Shown piece after piece: positions 34,593-43,742 of a stretch of DNA of 64,000 nucleotides. The position numbers and the translations under genes are program-made. The notes under the pieces are model-generated. The model was not told where the DNA came from. It did not search any database and was given only the letters and a program-made list of their open reading frames with translations. The stretch covers positions 434,001 to 498,000 of the forward strand of contig NZ_JAPDHW010000002.1 of NCBI RefSeq assembly GCF_025971945.1, written 5' to 3'. This DNA is from Chryseobacterium kimseyorum (lineage in GTDB: Bacteria > Bacteroidota > Bacteroidia > Flavobacteriales > Weeksellaceae). Position 1 is the first letter of the stretch. The number at the start of each line of letters is the position of its first letter.

Positions 34593-35476
34593 TATCTTTT
34601 AGGTAATCCTTTCTTTAAAGCATAATTGGCTCTTTCAACGGCTTTTTTCTCTTTCCAGTCCATATATTTCTTTTTAAACTGACCTTTCATGATGTTATCA
34701 AAATTTCTCTGAACAGTTAAATTCCATAAAGAATTAGCCTTTACAGCCCATGATTTGTCCCATGCGCGCAGTGAAAGTGAGAAACTTCCATCCAGATATT
34801 TCATCCAATGCCACCATCCGGTAGGCATAAACAAAGTGTCACCATGTTCCAGGAAGCATTCTATTCCTTCCACACCATCCAGTGCAGGGAATTTCTCAAA
34901 ATCGGGATTCGAAATATCAAAATCCTCTAAAGCATAAGTGGCGTAAGGAAGTTTGTATAATCTGTCTTTCCATTTGTATTCAAAAAGCAAAACGTGTTTT
35001 CTGCCGTTGAAATGCGTGTGGAAAATATGTGCTAAATCGATATCGTAATGTAAAAAAGTCACTGAACCTTTCCCTCCAAAGAACATTGAAGGAAATTTAT
35101 CCAAAAATCCGCCCATCAGATCTGAAGGAGAAATGTAATCCTCCAACAGTTTATTTGCACGCTTGATAGGATCAAAAAAGAAAATCCTTAAATCGGTAGG
35201 TTCTCTTTGGATCAAATCAATATAATCGGCGAACTTCATTTCGGTTGTTGGCGTATTAATGGGAGCTGAAGGATCAGCTTTTGCGCTGTCATATAGGGGA
35301 ACCGTAACGTCTCCTACCACTTCCTTCACATAATCCATCGTCCATTTTTGATAGGCTGGCCATTTTTTGGCCATATTTTTTATCACTACCGGTTTTCTTG
35401 GGATCAGATACTTCTCACGGAACTCTTCCTGAGTGATATCGTCAACAATATCTATAGGTTTTAGAATAACCCCCAT
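34592..35476 (-). CDS. Cupin-like JmjC-domain protein
   Basis: This 294-residue protein is a cupin_8/JmjC-type Fe(II)/2-oxoglutarate oxygenase. Features are PRKPVVIKNMAKKWPA, the first metal motif in FLHYDIDLAHIFH (H-x-D), HFNGRKHVLLFEYKW, and DTLFMPTGWWHWMKYL supplying the second His. Family members hydroxylate proteins or other substrates; the substrate is unknown. Single gene on the minus strand. Confidence 0.87.
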   Translation of the reverse strand: MGVILKPIDIVDDITQEEFREKYLIPRKPVVIKNMAKKWPAYQKWTMDYVKEVVGDVTVPLYDSAKADPSAPINTPTTEMKFADYIDLIQREPTDLRIFFFDPIKRANKLLEDYISPSDLMGGFLDKFPSMFFGGKGSVTFLHYDIDLAHIFHTHFNGRKHVLLFEYKWKDRLYKLPYATYALEDFDISNPDFEKFPALDGVEGIECFLEHGDTLFMPTGWWHWMKYLDGSFSLSLRAWDKSWAVKANSLWNLTVQRNFDNIMKGQFKKKYMDWKEKKAVERANYALKKGLPKR

Positions 35477-35779
35477 TTTTATAAATTTTATGTTACAAAA
35501 TTATTAAATAAATAGTTACCGCAGTAAGTTTAACATTTTTTTAATCTATGACCTTCATCATTTTTTTATTGATTCAAAATAATGGTCGTATTTTAAGTTC
35601 CATTCAAATTGAAAATTCGATCTTAATGCATTGTTAAAAATTTAAAAAAAATATTATAGAACTAAATTTATCACTATGTTTGTAGTTATAAAATCAATTT
35701 AACCTTTGATCGAAAATTATATCTCTATATTGTGTAACAAAAAAACAATCCTAATAACTAATTACTCAAATAATAAATT
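35477..35779. other. Divergent promoter region
   Basis: This 303-bp AT-rich gap between divergent genes has no gene. TATGTTTG at 35675-35682 is a good -7 box for the receptor gene on the plus strand, leaving a leader of about 90 bp. A clear -33 element is not seen. Confidence 0.45.
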
Positions 35780-38473
35780 ATGATCAGAAAAATTTCCTTA
35801 TTTCTCATGGTATTTTTCTCGGTAATTGCTTTCGCTCAGAAAACAGTGTCAGGGAAAATTACAGATGAAGACGGTGTGGCAATCCCTAGTGCCAGTGTAA
35901 CGGTAGAAGAGCCCGGCAAAGATGCCATCTTAGCTTACGGAATTACCAATTCTAAAGGAGAATATAAGGTAACGTTCACTTCTGCAGAATCTAATGTAGA
36001 CTTGAAGGTAAAAGCTTTTAACCAAAAACCTTTAACCAAACAAATCCCAAATAGCGATCAGACTTTAACCTTCAAAATGCAGTCTGAAGCAACAGAAATC
36101 AAAGAAGTTCAGCTGAAAACCAAAATGATTACCGCAAGAGGTGACACTATTGCCTATGATCTGAAAGCGTTTGACAGCAAAAACGACCGTACATTGGCCG
36201 ATGTAATGAAGAAAATTCCTGGAATTGAGGTGAACGCAGACGGTTCTATTCTTTACCAGGGAAATGCCATCAATAAATTCTACGTGAATGGAAAAGACTT
36301 AATGGAAGGCGGTTACGGAACAATCAATAACTCACTTCCAAAAGATGCTGTACAGAAAGTTGAGGTATTAGAAAATCACCAGCCGGTAAAAATGCTTCAG
36401 GGAAAAATTCCTTCTGATGCAGCAGCGATCAACATTAAACTTAAAAACTCGGTTACGATGACAGGACGTGGTGAAGTGGGAACCGGTTTTGGCGATCCGT
36501 GGCTGTGGAATGTAAAGCTTACGCCCATGTTTTTTGGTCAGAAAAGCCAGTGGGTAGTAAACTACAAGACCAATAATATGGGTGAGCAGGTTGAAAACGA
36601 GGGAAACATCTTAGCTTTCGGAAACAGATACGAGGGACGAAGAATAAATGCATCTCAGAATGACTGGCTTAATGTGGAAAATGCAAGCACACCCAATCTT
36701 CCTGTGAAAAGATACTTGATGAATAACGTTCATTACCTGTCCGCAAACTATCTAACTAACATTGATAAGAAAAAAGAGTGGGAACTAAAAGCAAATGCGA
36801 ATTACACTAACAATGCGGTAGAAAGAGAGTCCTATTCTCAGACAGATTATTTCGCAACATCAAAAACTCCTGCATTTAGCATTCGACAAAATATTTTAAA
36901 TAATTTTTATACAGATAAGGCAAAAGGAGAATTGATTTTTACGAAGAATGCCAAAAAGGGATTCTTTAAAAATGCAACGAGCTTCTCACAATTCTGGAAT
37001 GCAGACAGAGCTTTTGTTGACAGAACAGATGCTACTAGTAGCAGAACAGGTAATCAGGCGATTGAATCACCAACTTCCTCTTTTCAAAACTCTTTGAGTA
37101 CAATTATACCGTGGAAAGAGAAAATGGTGAACGTTCAGTCATTCATCAACTATCAAAATGATGTTCAAAAATTAGATATTTTACCGGCATCATATCTTAA
37201 TATTCCTGAATTTTTCCCTGGAATTGCAACAGAATCTGTCAGACAAAACTTACAGTTAAAAACCTTTGAGGCTAATCATTCCGCCAACATTGGTTTTTCA
37301 GCTAAAGGTTGGACTTTTACACCAGAAATAGGATTTAACTATAAATCAACTGATTTAAGATCAGCACTTACCAGAAATGTGGGTGGAGAAGCTTTTGGTT
37401 ATGGAGATGGTTTTGAAAACGATCTGAAATATACAACTGCTACACCTTACGGAAGTGTAGGGATCAACTACAAAGATGATTCATGGATGATTTATGCAAA
37501 TGTTCCGGTAAATTCAAATAATATCAAAGCGGAAGATCCTTTAAGAAATGTTTCAAAATCTGTAAATAAAATAACGTTTGAGCCAAATCTATTTGCTCAG
37601 TACAATTTTGCTTCATTCTTTAAAGCTTCATTAAATGGAAACATCAGTAATAACTTTGGTGAGGTCAACACTGCTTACTCAGGATTCCTAATGACTTCCC
37701 CTAGTGGACTGAATGCGATGGCCGCCGAAAACCCTATTCCTGAAAACAATAATAAATCTGCGGGAGCAAGATTAGAATACAGAAATCCATTGAATAATTT
37801 GTTTTTTAATGTAAACTACAGATTGTCAGATGCTAAAAGAAATTTAATTTCTAACCCTACAATCAACGGATCAGGATATACGGTACTGGAATATATTGAG
37901 CAGGATAATAATGTGGTCAATAGTGGATACAGTGCAGAGATTGGGAAGTACTTTCCAAAATTTAAAACTAATGCATCTCTTAGCTACAGTAATAACACGT
38001 CAAAATCTGATGCTTTTTTAAATGATGCTGCATTTACAAACAAAAACAACAGCCAATCTTTTGGTATTAAGTTTAATAATACATACTTCAGCTGGATGAG
38101 TATAGATTATTATGCAAGCATTTCAAAGACGAAACAGACAAGTATTGGTTCTACGGATTCTGGTGCATCAAGAACTGGATTTACTCATAATTTGGGTGCA
38201 TTTTTCTATCCGATCGAAAATCACACAATTGGATTTAATTGGGATCAGGTAAACACAAGTGCTGCCAATGAGGAATACCATAATGGATTTTACGATTTAT
38301 CATACCAATTTACATGGTCAAAAAAGAAAATCGACTTTGAACTAAAATGGATGAATATTGCAAATAAAAAAGTATTTGAAACATACGATATCAATACTAC
38401 AAATATTAGTTACACGAGAATATTACTTCGACCAAGCCAAGTGATGTTTACCGTAAAATTCAACTTCAAATAA
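35780..38473 (+). CDS. TonB-receptor-like outer-membrane beta-barrel protein
   Basis: This 897-residue protein has a signal peptide (SVIAFAQK), a carboxypeptidase-regulatory-like domain (about 20-105, VSGKITDEDGVAIPSASVTV), a plug-like segment (about 125-215, TLADVMKKIPGIEVNADGS) and a long C-terminal beta-barrel ending in Phe (FTVKFNFK). This build matches SusC-distant TonB-linked receptors found next to GLPGLI proteins in flavobacteria. The ligand is unknown. A GLPGLI gene lies 1.6 kb downstream, with two unrelated genes between. Confidence 0.85.
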   Translation: MIRKISLFLMVFFSVIAFAQKTVSGKITDEDGVAIPSASVTVEEPGKDAILAYGITNSKGEYKVTFTSAESNVDLKVKAFNQKPLTKQIPNSDQTLTFKMQSEATEIKEVQLKTKMITARGDTIAYDLKAFDSKNDRTLADVMKKIPGIEVNADGSILYQGNAINKFYVNGKDLMEGGYGTINNSLPKDAVQKVEVLENHQPVKMLQGKIPSDAAAINIKLKNSVTMTGRGEVGTGFGDPWLWNVKLTPMFFGQKSQWVVNYKTNNMGEQVENEGNILAFGNRYEGRRINASQNDWLNVENASTPNLPVKRYLMNNVHYLSANYLTNIDKKKEWELKANANYTNNAVERESYSQTDYFATSKTPAFSIRQNILNNFYTDKAKGELIFTKNAKKGFFKNATSFSQFWNADRAFVDRTDATSSRTGNQAIESPTSSFQNSLSTIIPWKEKMVNVQSFINYQNDVQKLDILPASYLNIPEFFPGIATESVRQNLQLKTFEANHSANIGFSAKGWTFTPEIGFNYKSTDLRSALTRNVGGEAFGYGDGFENDLKYTTATPYGSVGINYKDDSWMIYANVPVNSNNIKAEDPLRNVSKSVNKITFEPNLFAQYNFASFFKASLNGNISNNFGEVNTAYSGFLMTSPSGLNAMAAENPIPENNNKSAGARLEYRNPLNNLFFNVNYRLSDAKRNLISNPTINGSGYTVLEYIEQDNNVVNSGYSAEIGKYFPKFKTNASLSYSNNTSKSDAFLNDAAFTNKNNSQSFGIKFNNTYFSWMSIDYYASISKTKQTSIGSTDSGASRTGFTHNLGAFFYPIENHTIGFNWDQVNTSAANEEYHNGFYDLSYQFTWSKKKIDFELKWMNIANKKVFETYDINTTNISYTRILLRPSQVMFTVKFNFK

Positions 38474-38484
38474 AAACACAAAAA

Positions 38485-38514
38485 CAAATCTCACTGAGAT
38501 TGGTTTTTTTATTT
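38485..38514 (+). terminator. Terminator after the receptor gene
   Basis: AATCTC-ACT-GAGATT stem flanked by AAC and GGTTTTTTT. Nearly the same hairpin recurs at 39418-39445. Confidence 0.75.
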
Positions 38515-38626
38515 TTTGCCTTATTCTAACAAGTTATCTTTATGAAAGTACCTTCTTTTTTAAACCCAATCAATTAAAAGGTAGAAAAGGAAAAATTGTA
38601 TTATTTTAGCAAAAAATTTCCGTCAG

Positions 38627-39391
38627 ATGAGAAAAAATTTATACGATAAACTAAAAACTTTTATACCATATTATAGTGAATACGGATTTAAAGAAGGATA
38701 TAAACTTTATAAAAAATTGGCTTCATCAAACTGGGATAACATAAGTGTTTATGGACTAAAGCATCCCATCCATCTTAGAATAAATGAAAAATCTGATCTG
38801 GAAGTTTTTAAACAGGTTTTCATAGAAAAGCAATATGACCCAAATTTTTATAAAAACCCAAAAATTATCATAGATGCAGGAGGTAATGTTGGCCTTTTTT
38901 CGGTTTTAATGAAAAACAAATTTCCTGACTCAGAAATTATCACAATTGAACCTGAACCAGATAATTTTTTGATGGCAAGCCGAAATCTTAATAAGTATTC
39001 TAATGTAAAAGTTTTAAATAAAGGTCTTTGGAGTACTGATGTTAAACTAAAGATTATTGATGAGGATGTTGCAAAATGGGGAATTCAGGTTATTGAGGAT
39101 AATGAGAACGGTAACATTGAGGCAATATGTATCAACACCATTATCAAGGAAAACAATTTCGAAAGAATTGATTTGTTAAAGATGGATATAGAGGGCAGCG
39201 AAAAACAAGTGTTCTCTAAAAATTATGAAGATTGGTTGCCAAAAGTAAAAATTCTAATTGTTGAACTTCACGACTCTATGCAGAAAGATTCTTCAAGAGT
39301 ATTTTTTGAAGCTTTAAATAAAATGTGGCCTCAATACCGTCTTTTAGTAAGTGGCGAGAATTTGGTGGTAGAAAATCTTTCTCTTAAATAA
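38627..39391 (+). CDS. FkbM-family methyltransferase
   Basis: This 254-residue SAM-dependent methyltransferase of the FkbM family shows IIIDAGGNVGLFSVLM (SAM motif I), IITIEPEPDNFLMASRNL (motif post-I) and DLLKMDIEGSEKQVF (motif IV). FkbM enzymes methylate hydroxyls of polyketides, glycolipids or surface glycans; the target here is unknown. It sits between two nearly identical terminators and separates the receptor gene from its usual GLPGLI partner, so it may be an insertion. Confidence 0.88.
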   Translation: MRKNLYDKLKTFIPYYSEYGFKEGYKLYKKLASSNWDNISVYGLKHPIHLRINEKSDLEVFKQVFIEKQYDPNFYKNPKIIIDAGGNVGLFSVLMKNKFPDSEIITIEPEPDNFLMASRNLNKYSNVKVLNKGLWSTDVKLKIIDEDVAKWGIQVIEDNENGNIEAICINTIIKENNFERIDLLKMDIEGSEKQVFSKNYEDWLPKVKILIVELHDSMQKDSSRVFFEALNKMWPQYRLLVSGENLVVENLSLK

Positions 39392-39417
39392 TCATTCTTA
39401 AGTGTAGACTTAAAAAA

Positions 39418-39445
39418 AAACCAATCTCACTGAGGTTGGTTTTTT
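39418..39445. terminator. Bidirectional terminator after the FkbM gene
   Basis: AACCAATCTC-ACT-GAGGTTGGTT forms a 10-bp stem with A and T runs on both sides. It is very similar to the hairpin at 38485-38514. Confidence 0.82.
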
Positions 39446-39453
39446 ACTTCAAT

Positions 39454-39951
39454 TTAAAAATTCTGCAGATCTGCGGTTGGGCCATAGCTTCCGGGGAGCT
39501 GAATGTCATTTAACCGGTAGTAGACTCCCAACTGGGCACGGTGATGGGTGATTTGACTCAAACTGTGACGGATGGCTCCATTTTTCGTCCATGAGGAAAG
39601 CGTCTGTCCGTCATTTTTCAAAGACCAGCTAGGCTCAAGATCTTCTTCTTTGGCTTTTTCCAAAGCTTCTATGCTGGAATGGTAGTTTTCTTCCAAAACT
39701 TTCAGCAAATCTTCTTTCGTAGTCAGAAGCTTGGGTTGCAATCCACCTTTTGCCAGATCGACTTCAGAACTGTTGAGCATAAAGCCTGCCCAGCCAAAAA
39801 TTTCTGCAATATGGGTGGCAAGATGTGCCATTTTCATGCTTTTGGGATGCGGGGAATACTCATTTTTGTCTTCCGGATAAATCTCAAAAAACTTCTTTGT
39901 CGTCTGATACTCGGCCTCGAGTTCTTCTCTGAATTGTTTTAATGGGTCCAT
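39454..39951 (-). CDS. DinB-family protein
   Basis: This 165-residue protein has a DinB four-helix bundle. The likely metal-binding histidines are visible in MAHLATHIAEIFGWAGF and in HSLSQITHHRAQLGVYYRL. DinB/YfiT-like proteins are metal-dependent transferases or thiol-linked proteins of mostly unknown role. It is divergent from the GLPGLI gene. Confidence 0.87.
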   Translation of the reverse strand: MDPLKQFREELEAEYQTTKKFFEIYPEDKNEYSPHPKSMKMAHLATHIAEIFGWAGFMLNSSEVDLAKGGLQPKLLTTKEDLLKVLEENYHSSIEALEKAKEEDLEPSWSLKNDGQTLSSWTKNGAIRHSLSQITHHRAQLGVYYRLNDIQLPGSYGPTADLQNF

Positions 39952-40076
39952 ACAATATTTGTTTTTAAGGTATTTAAATTTAAAAATTTTAGATAAAACA
40001 GGACAGAATAATTTTAATTAAAAAAAACTGTAACAAAATTGTATAACCGCTAACTAATTATAAAAACGTTATTAAA

Positions 40077-41012
40077 ATGAAAAATTTATTTTCAATATTT
40101 TTTGTCGCAATTTTCGCAATTGCCAACGCACAGGAAGCTAAAGAAAGTTCAAACCGTTTCTTCTATGAGCTTACTTTTAAACCTAAAAAAGATTCAGCTA
40201 AGCTTGATAAAGTTATCACGGTGCTGGATATTACAGATAAAAACAGATCGGTTTACCAGGATTACACAGTAATTTCTCAAGATTCTATCTCAAAGGTGGA
40301 AATTGAAGCGATGCAGAAGGCAGGTGTATACAAAGACCTTTCAAAATCTCTAAAGACTCCGAAGTTTTCTTCAAGAATACACAAATTATATCCAAGTATG
40401 AAGGTGGAATATGTGGATAAAGTGGCTAATGGAATGACTCCTGTAAATATAGCTTACACAGAAGACCTGAAATTTAACTGGAAAATCTTAAATGACAAGC
40501 AGAAAATTGGAGAATACAACACTCAAAAAGCAACCACCGAATTTGGCGGAAGAACCTGGACTGCCTGGTTCTCTTCAGATATCCCTTTTCAGGACGGACC
40601 TTATAAATTCAGTGGTCTTCCCGGGTTGATCGTGAAAATTGAAGATACAGACAAAAACTATTCTTGGGTACTTCAGGGAAATAAAAAAATAAAAGAGTAC
40701 AGCGAGTTTTCTTATATCGAAGGGCTGATGCAGGCAACTGGGGGAAAACCTAAAGAACTGACAAGAGAGAAGTTTGATAAAACATTTAATGATTTCAAAA
40801 AAGATCCTTTTGCATCAGTAAGACCTATGATGACGCAGGAGATAATGTCTAGAACGATGCCTGGAACTGACGGTACCATTGGTGATATGATGAAAAAGCA
40901 GGAAAAAATGTACAAAGATTTTTACAATGCGAATGACAACCCGGTTGAAAAAGGAAATACTGTAAATGTTGGCAATCTGGAAAAAGTAGGAAAAGAAAAA
41001 GACAAAAAATAA
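40077..41012 (+). CDS. GLPGLI family protein
   Basis: This 311-residue secreted protein has a signal peptide (IFAIANAQE) and the name-giving motif FSGLPGLIVKIEDTDKNYSW near the middle. A long Lys-rich C-terminal tail (about 245-311) follows. GLPGLI proteins are periplasmic or surface proteins of unknown function, usually next to TonB-linked receptors, as with the gene at 35780. Confidence 0.87.
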   Translation: MKNLFSIFFVAIFAIANAQEAKESSNRFFYELTFKPKKDSAKLDKVITVLDITDKNRSVYQDYTVISQDSISKVEIEAMQKAGVYKDLSKSLKTPKFSSRIHKLYPSMKVEYVDKVANGMTPVNIAYTEDLKFNWKILNDKQKIGEYNTQKATTEFGGRTWTAWFSSDIPFQDGPYKFSGLPGLIVKIEDTDKNYSWVLQGNKKIKEYSEFSYIEGLMQATGGKPKELTREKFDKTFNDFKKDPFASVRPMMTQEIMSRTMPGTDGTIGDMMKKQEKMYKDFYNANDNPVEKGNTVNVGNLEKVGKEKDKK

Positions 41013-41118
41013 CATTCATATTTTAACTCAACTATATTGAAATAAACCCAAATGCAGCAATGTGTTTGGGTTTGTTATTAAGCCTAATAGTTTCTATAAA
41101 TCTTTAAAATAACGCTTA

Positions 41119-41135
41119 TTTAGATTAAATTTAAA
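41119..41135. promoter_or_regulatory. Palindromic operator candidate before feoAB
   Basis: TTTAGATTAAATTTAAA is a 17-bp near-palindrome with one mismatched pair, placed just upstream of the -7 box TATATTTG. Position before ferrous-iron genes suggests a Fur- or DtxR-type iron repressor site. AT-richness makes chance possible. Confidence 0.42.
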
Positions 41136-41140
41136 TAGAG

Positions 41141-41148
41141 TATATTTG
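41141..41148 (+). promoter_or_regulatory. -7 box of the feo operon
   Basis: TATATTTG, a full match to TAnnTTTG, 20 bp before the feoA start codon. Confidence 0.5.
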
Positions 41149-41168
41149 CACTTACAAAAATATAGGTA

Positions 41169-41423
41169 TTGAAAGATAACTATTCACATAAATTAAGCAG
41201 CTTTCCTAAGAACAAACTTGGGAAAATTTTGGGCTATGACAATCAGCATCTGAAGATGCCCAACAAAATTATAGAAATGGGGCTTTTGCCTGAAACTGTT
41301 TTCAGAATTCTGTATCAGGCTCCTTTCAATGGTCCTTTGTATGTAGAATTTGGCGAAGAAAAAAGCCGGATTGCACTGCGTAAAGAAGAAGGAGAATTTA
41401 TCATTGTAGAAGATTGGAATTAA
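41169..41423 (+). CDS. feoA: Ferrous iron transport protein A
   Basis: This 84-residue SH3-like FeoA domain shows KIIEMGLLPETVFRILYQAP, FNGPLYVEFGEEKSRIALRK and IIVEDWN. FeoA supports FeoB in ferrous-iron uptake. The start appears to be TTG at 41169; no ATG lies between the -7 box and the conserved sequence. Its stop TAA shares a base with the feoB ATG, so translation is coupled. Confidence 0.85.
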   Translation: MKDNYSHKLSSFPKNKLGKILGYDNQHLKMPNKIIEMGLLPETVFRILYQAPFNGPLYVEFGEEKSRIALRKEEGEFIIVEDWN

Positions 41424-43456
41424 TGCAGCAACAGAACAGAAAACAGATACTTTTAGTAGGAAACCCCAACGTAGGAAAATCAACCGTTTTTAATGCACTG
41501 TGTAATAAAAAACAGAAGACAGGAAACTATGCGGGAGTTACCGTTTCCAGCCATTCCGGCAATTATACGTACAAAAATGAAGAGGTTGAGGTTGTAGATC
41601 TTCCGGGATCGTACAGCATTTATCCAAGCTCAGAAGATGAAGCTATTTTTTCTAAATTTCTCCTGGAAGGTCAGAAAGATTTTGCCGGAGTTGTTTACAT
41701 TTTAGAAGCCTTAAGTTTAAAAAGAGGACTGTTGCTGTTTCAGCAGATTCAGGATTTGGGAGTGCCGATGATTTTGGTGGTAAACCAGATCGATCAGGCT
41801 GAAAGAAGAGGAATTAATATCGACATTCAAAAATTCTCTGAGGCTTTGAATATCAAAATTATTCAGACCAACGCCAAAGAACAGTTAGGAATTGAAGCAA
41901 TACAGGAAGCTGTTTTAAATAATGATTTTGCTGAGATAGAAAAACCCTCATTTGAAATTCCTGCTGAGCATAAAGATTTTTTAAGTAAAGTTTCTGCGCA
42001 CAATCATTTTGAAAACGAGTATAAAGCGTGGATGAGCATTTCTGTAGGTGCAGATATAGAAAAACTAAATTCTGCAACAGATCTGATCACAGATTCTGAA
42101 GCTAAAAGTTTGGTTCCTAAAAGATTGCAGGTTCAGGAAGTGGTTAGGCGATATCAGAATATTGATAAAATATTGGCTAATGTTATTTCTAAAAAACCTC
42201 AGTTTAAAGAACTATTAACCGAAAAATTAGACAAAGTTCTTGTACATCCTATTTTTGGGTACGTTGTTTTTATTGGAATTTTGCTCGTTATATTCAACAG
42301 TGTTTTCTTCCTTGCAGAATATCCAATGAACTGGATCGATGAGTTTTTTGCATGGCTCTCAGCATTCACAGGAGAACATTTGCCGGAAGGTCCAATTAAT
42401 TCACTGATTTCAGACGGAATTGTCCCGGGATTAGGTGGAATTATCATCTTTGCACCGCAAATTGGGATTTTATTATACTTCCTTTATCTTTTGGAAGATT
42501 CAGGATATATGGCAAGAGTGATTTTCCTGATGGATCGGTTTCTGCGGCCGTTTGGTTTAAATGGGAAAAGTATTGTTCCGCTGGTTTCAGGAACAGCATG
42601 TGCAATTCCTGCCGTGATCTCAACGAGAAATATTGAAAACTTCAGAGAAAGACTTCTTACCATTTTGGTAACACCGTTTATGACTTGCTCGGCAAGACTT
42701 CCGGTGTACAGCATTATCATTGGGCTGATTATTTCAGATAAAACCTTCTTCGGAATTCAGTACAAAGCTTTGGTGCTTTTGGCCATGTATCTTTTAGGAT
42801 TTTTTGTAGCGTTACTTTCAGCAGCTGTTTTGAAAGGTTTTATTAAAAATAAAGGAAAGACCTATCTGGTGATGGATTTACCGACTTACAAAAAGCCACT
42901 TTTCGGATATGATCTGAAAATGGTTTTAGGAAAAGTCTGGGACTTCATTACCGGAGCAGGGAAAATTATATTTATCGTAAGTATCATCATCTGGTGTTTA
43001 AGTTATTTCGGGCCAAAACAGGATCCTGATCAGATTGTTGCTACGGATGTTGAGCTCGATCATTCTTATTTGGCTAAAATGGGGAAAGCGATTGAGCCCG
43101 CGATTGCTCCTTTAGGATACGACTGGAAAATGGGAGTCGGAATTCTGACAAGCTTTGTCGCAAGAGAGGTTTTCGTGGGAACGATGTCTACTTTGTACAG
43201 TTTGGATGATGACGCTCCGGAAGGAAAAGTAATCGATAAAATGCGGATGGATGTAAAACCAAACGGCGAAAAAGTCTTCAGTTTTGCAACCGGGATTTCG
43301 GTTTTATTGTTTTATGCGTTTGCAATGCAATGTGTTTCTACCGTTGCAGTAGTTTACAGAGAAACCAAAAGCTGGAAATGGACTGGCTTTCAGGTGGTAA
43401 TGATGACCGGTTTGGCATATTTTGTGTCATTAATAGCTTATCAAATCTTAAAATAA
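41423..43456 (+). CDS. feoB: Ferrous iron transporter FeoB
   Basis: This 677-residue inner-membrane iron permease has an N-terminal G-domain (GNPNVGKSTVFNALC for G1, VDLPGSYSIYPSS for G3, VNQIDQAERRG for G4) and two membrane gate regions (FAPQIGILLYFLYLLEDSGY, SGTACAIPAVISTR, CSARLPVYSIIIGL). The ATG overlapping the feoA stop is preferred over a TTG three codons upstream. Its own stop overlaps the next ATG. Confidence 0.95.
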   Translation: MQQQNRKQILLVGNPNVGKSTVFNALCNKKQKTGNYAGVTVSSHSGNYTYKNEEVEVVDLPGSYSIYPSSEDEAIFSKFLLEGQKDFAGVVYILEALSLKRGLLLFQQIQDLGVPMILVVNQIDQAERRGINIDIQKFSEALNIKIIQTNAKEQLGIEAIQEAVLNNDFAEIEKPSFEIPAEHKDFLSKVSAHNHFENEYKAWMSISVGADIEKLNSATDLITDSEAKSLVPKRLQVQEVVRRYQNIDKILANVISKKPQFKELLTEKLDKVLVHPIFGYVVFIGILLVIFNSVFFLAEYPMNWIDEFFAWLSAFTGEHLPEGPINSLISDGIVPGLGGIIIFAPQIGILLYFLYLLEDSGYMARVIFLMDRFLRPFGLNGKSIVPLVSGTACAIPAVISTRNIENFRERLLTILVTPFMTCSARLPVYSIIIGLIISDKTFFGIQYKALVLLAMYLLGFFVALLSAAVLKGFIKNKGKTYLVMDLPTYKKPLFGYDLKMVLGKVWDFITGAGKIIFIVSIIIWCLSYFGPKQDPDQIVATDVELDHSYLAKMGKAIEPAIAPLGYDWKMGVGILTSFVAREVFVGTMSTLYSLDDDAPEGKVIDKMRMDVKPNGEKVFSFATGISVLLFYAFAMQCVSTVAVVYRETKSWKWTGFQVVMMTGLAYFVSLIAYQILK

Positions 43457-43608
43457 TGGAGTCTTCCTTAATTTTTCAATACATTATTATCGCTCTTGTG
43501 GTGCTTTTTGCCTGCTATTCTTTATTCAGATATATCAGGAAAAATTTTGCCCCGAAGAAATTTGATTCTAAAAGATCAGGTTGCGATAAGGACTGCGGGT
43601 GTTCTTAG
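43456..43608 (+). CDS. Small FeoB-associated Cys-rich membrane protein
   Basis: This 50-residue protein has a single N-terminal membrane helix (FQYIIIALVVLFACYSLF), a basic linker (FRYIRKNFAPKKFDSKR) and a Cys-rich end (SGCDKDCGCS). It matches the small FeoB-associated Cys-rich proteins that follow feoB in many bacteria and may play the part of FeoC. The ATG shares one base with the feoB stop (TAATG). It ends in TAG. Confidence 0.85.
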   Translation: MESSLIFQYIIIALVVLFACYSLFRYIRKNFAPKKFDSKRSGCDKDCGCS

Positions 43609-43715
43609 AACCTTTCTGCGGGTGATCATCATTAACAAAGTTTAAACTCTGTTTTTTGAAAGGAACAACTTACTAACGTTAAGCACAATTCATCAATCGA
43701 TCTTTCTTTTATTCG

Positions 43716-43723
43716 TATTTTTG
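43716..43723 (+). promoter_or_regulatory. -7 box of the glmM promoter
   Basis: TATTTTTG matches TAnnTTTG, 19 bp before the ATG. No clear -33 element is seen. Confidence 0.42.
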
Positions 43724-43742
43724 CAAAAACATTTTTAAAAGT

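Noticed and set aside
43330..43455. N-terminal extension of the small Cys-rich protein into feoB
   Set aside because: The extension reads feoB out of frame; the ATG at 43456 overlapping the feoB stop gives a normal 50-residue family member.
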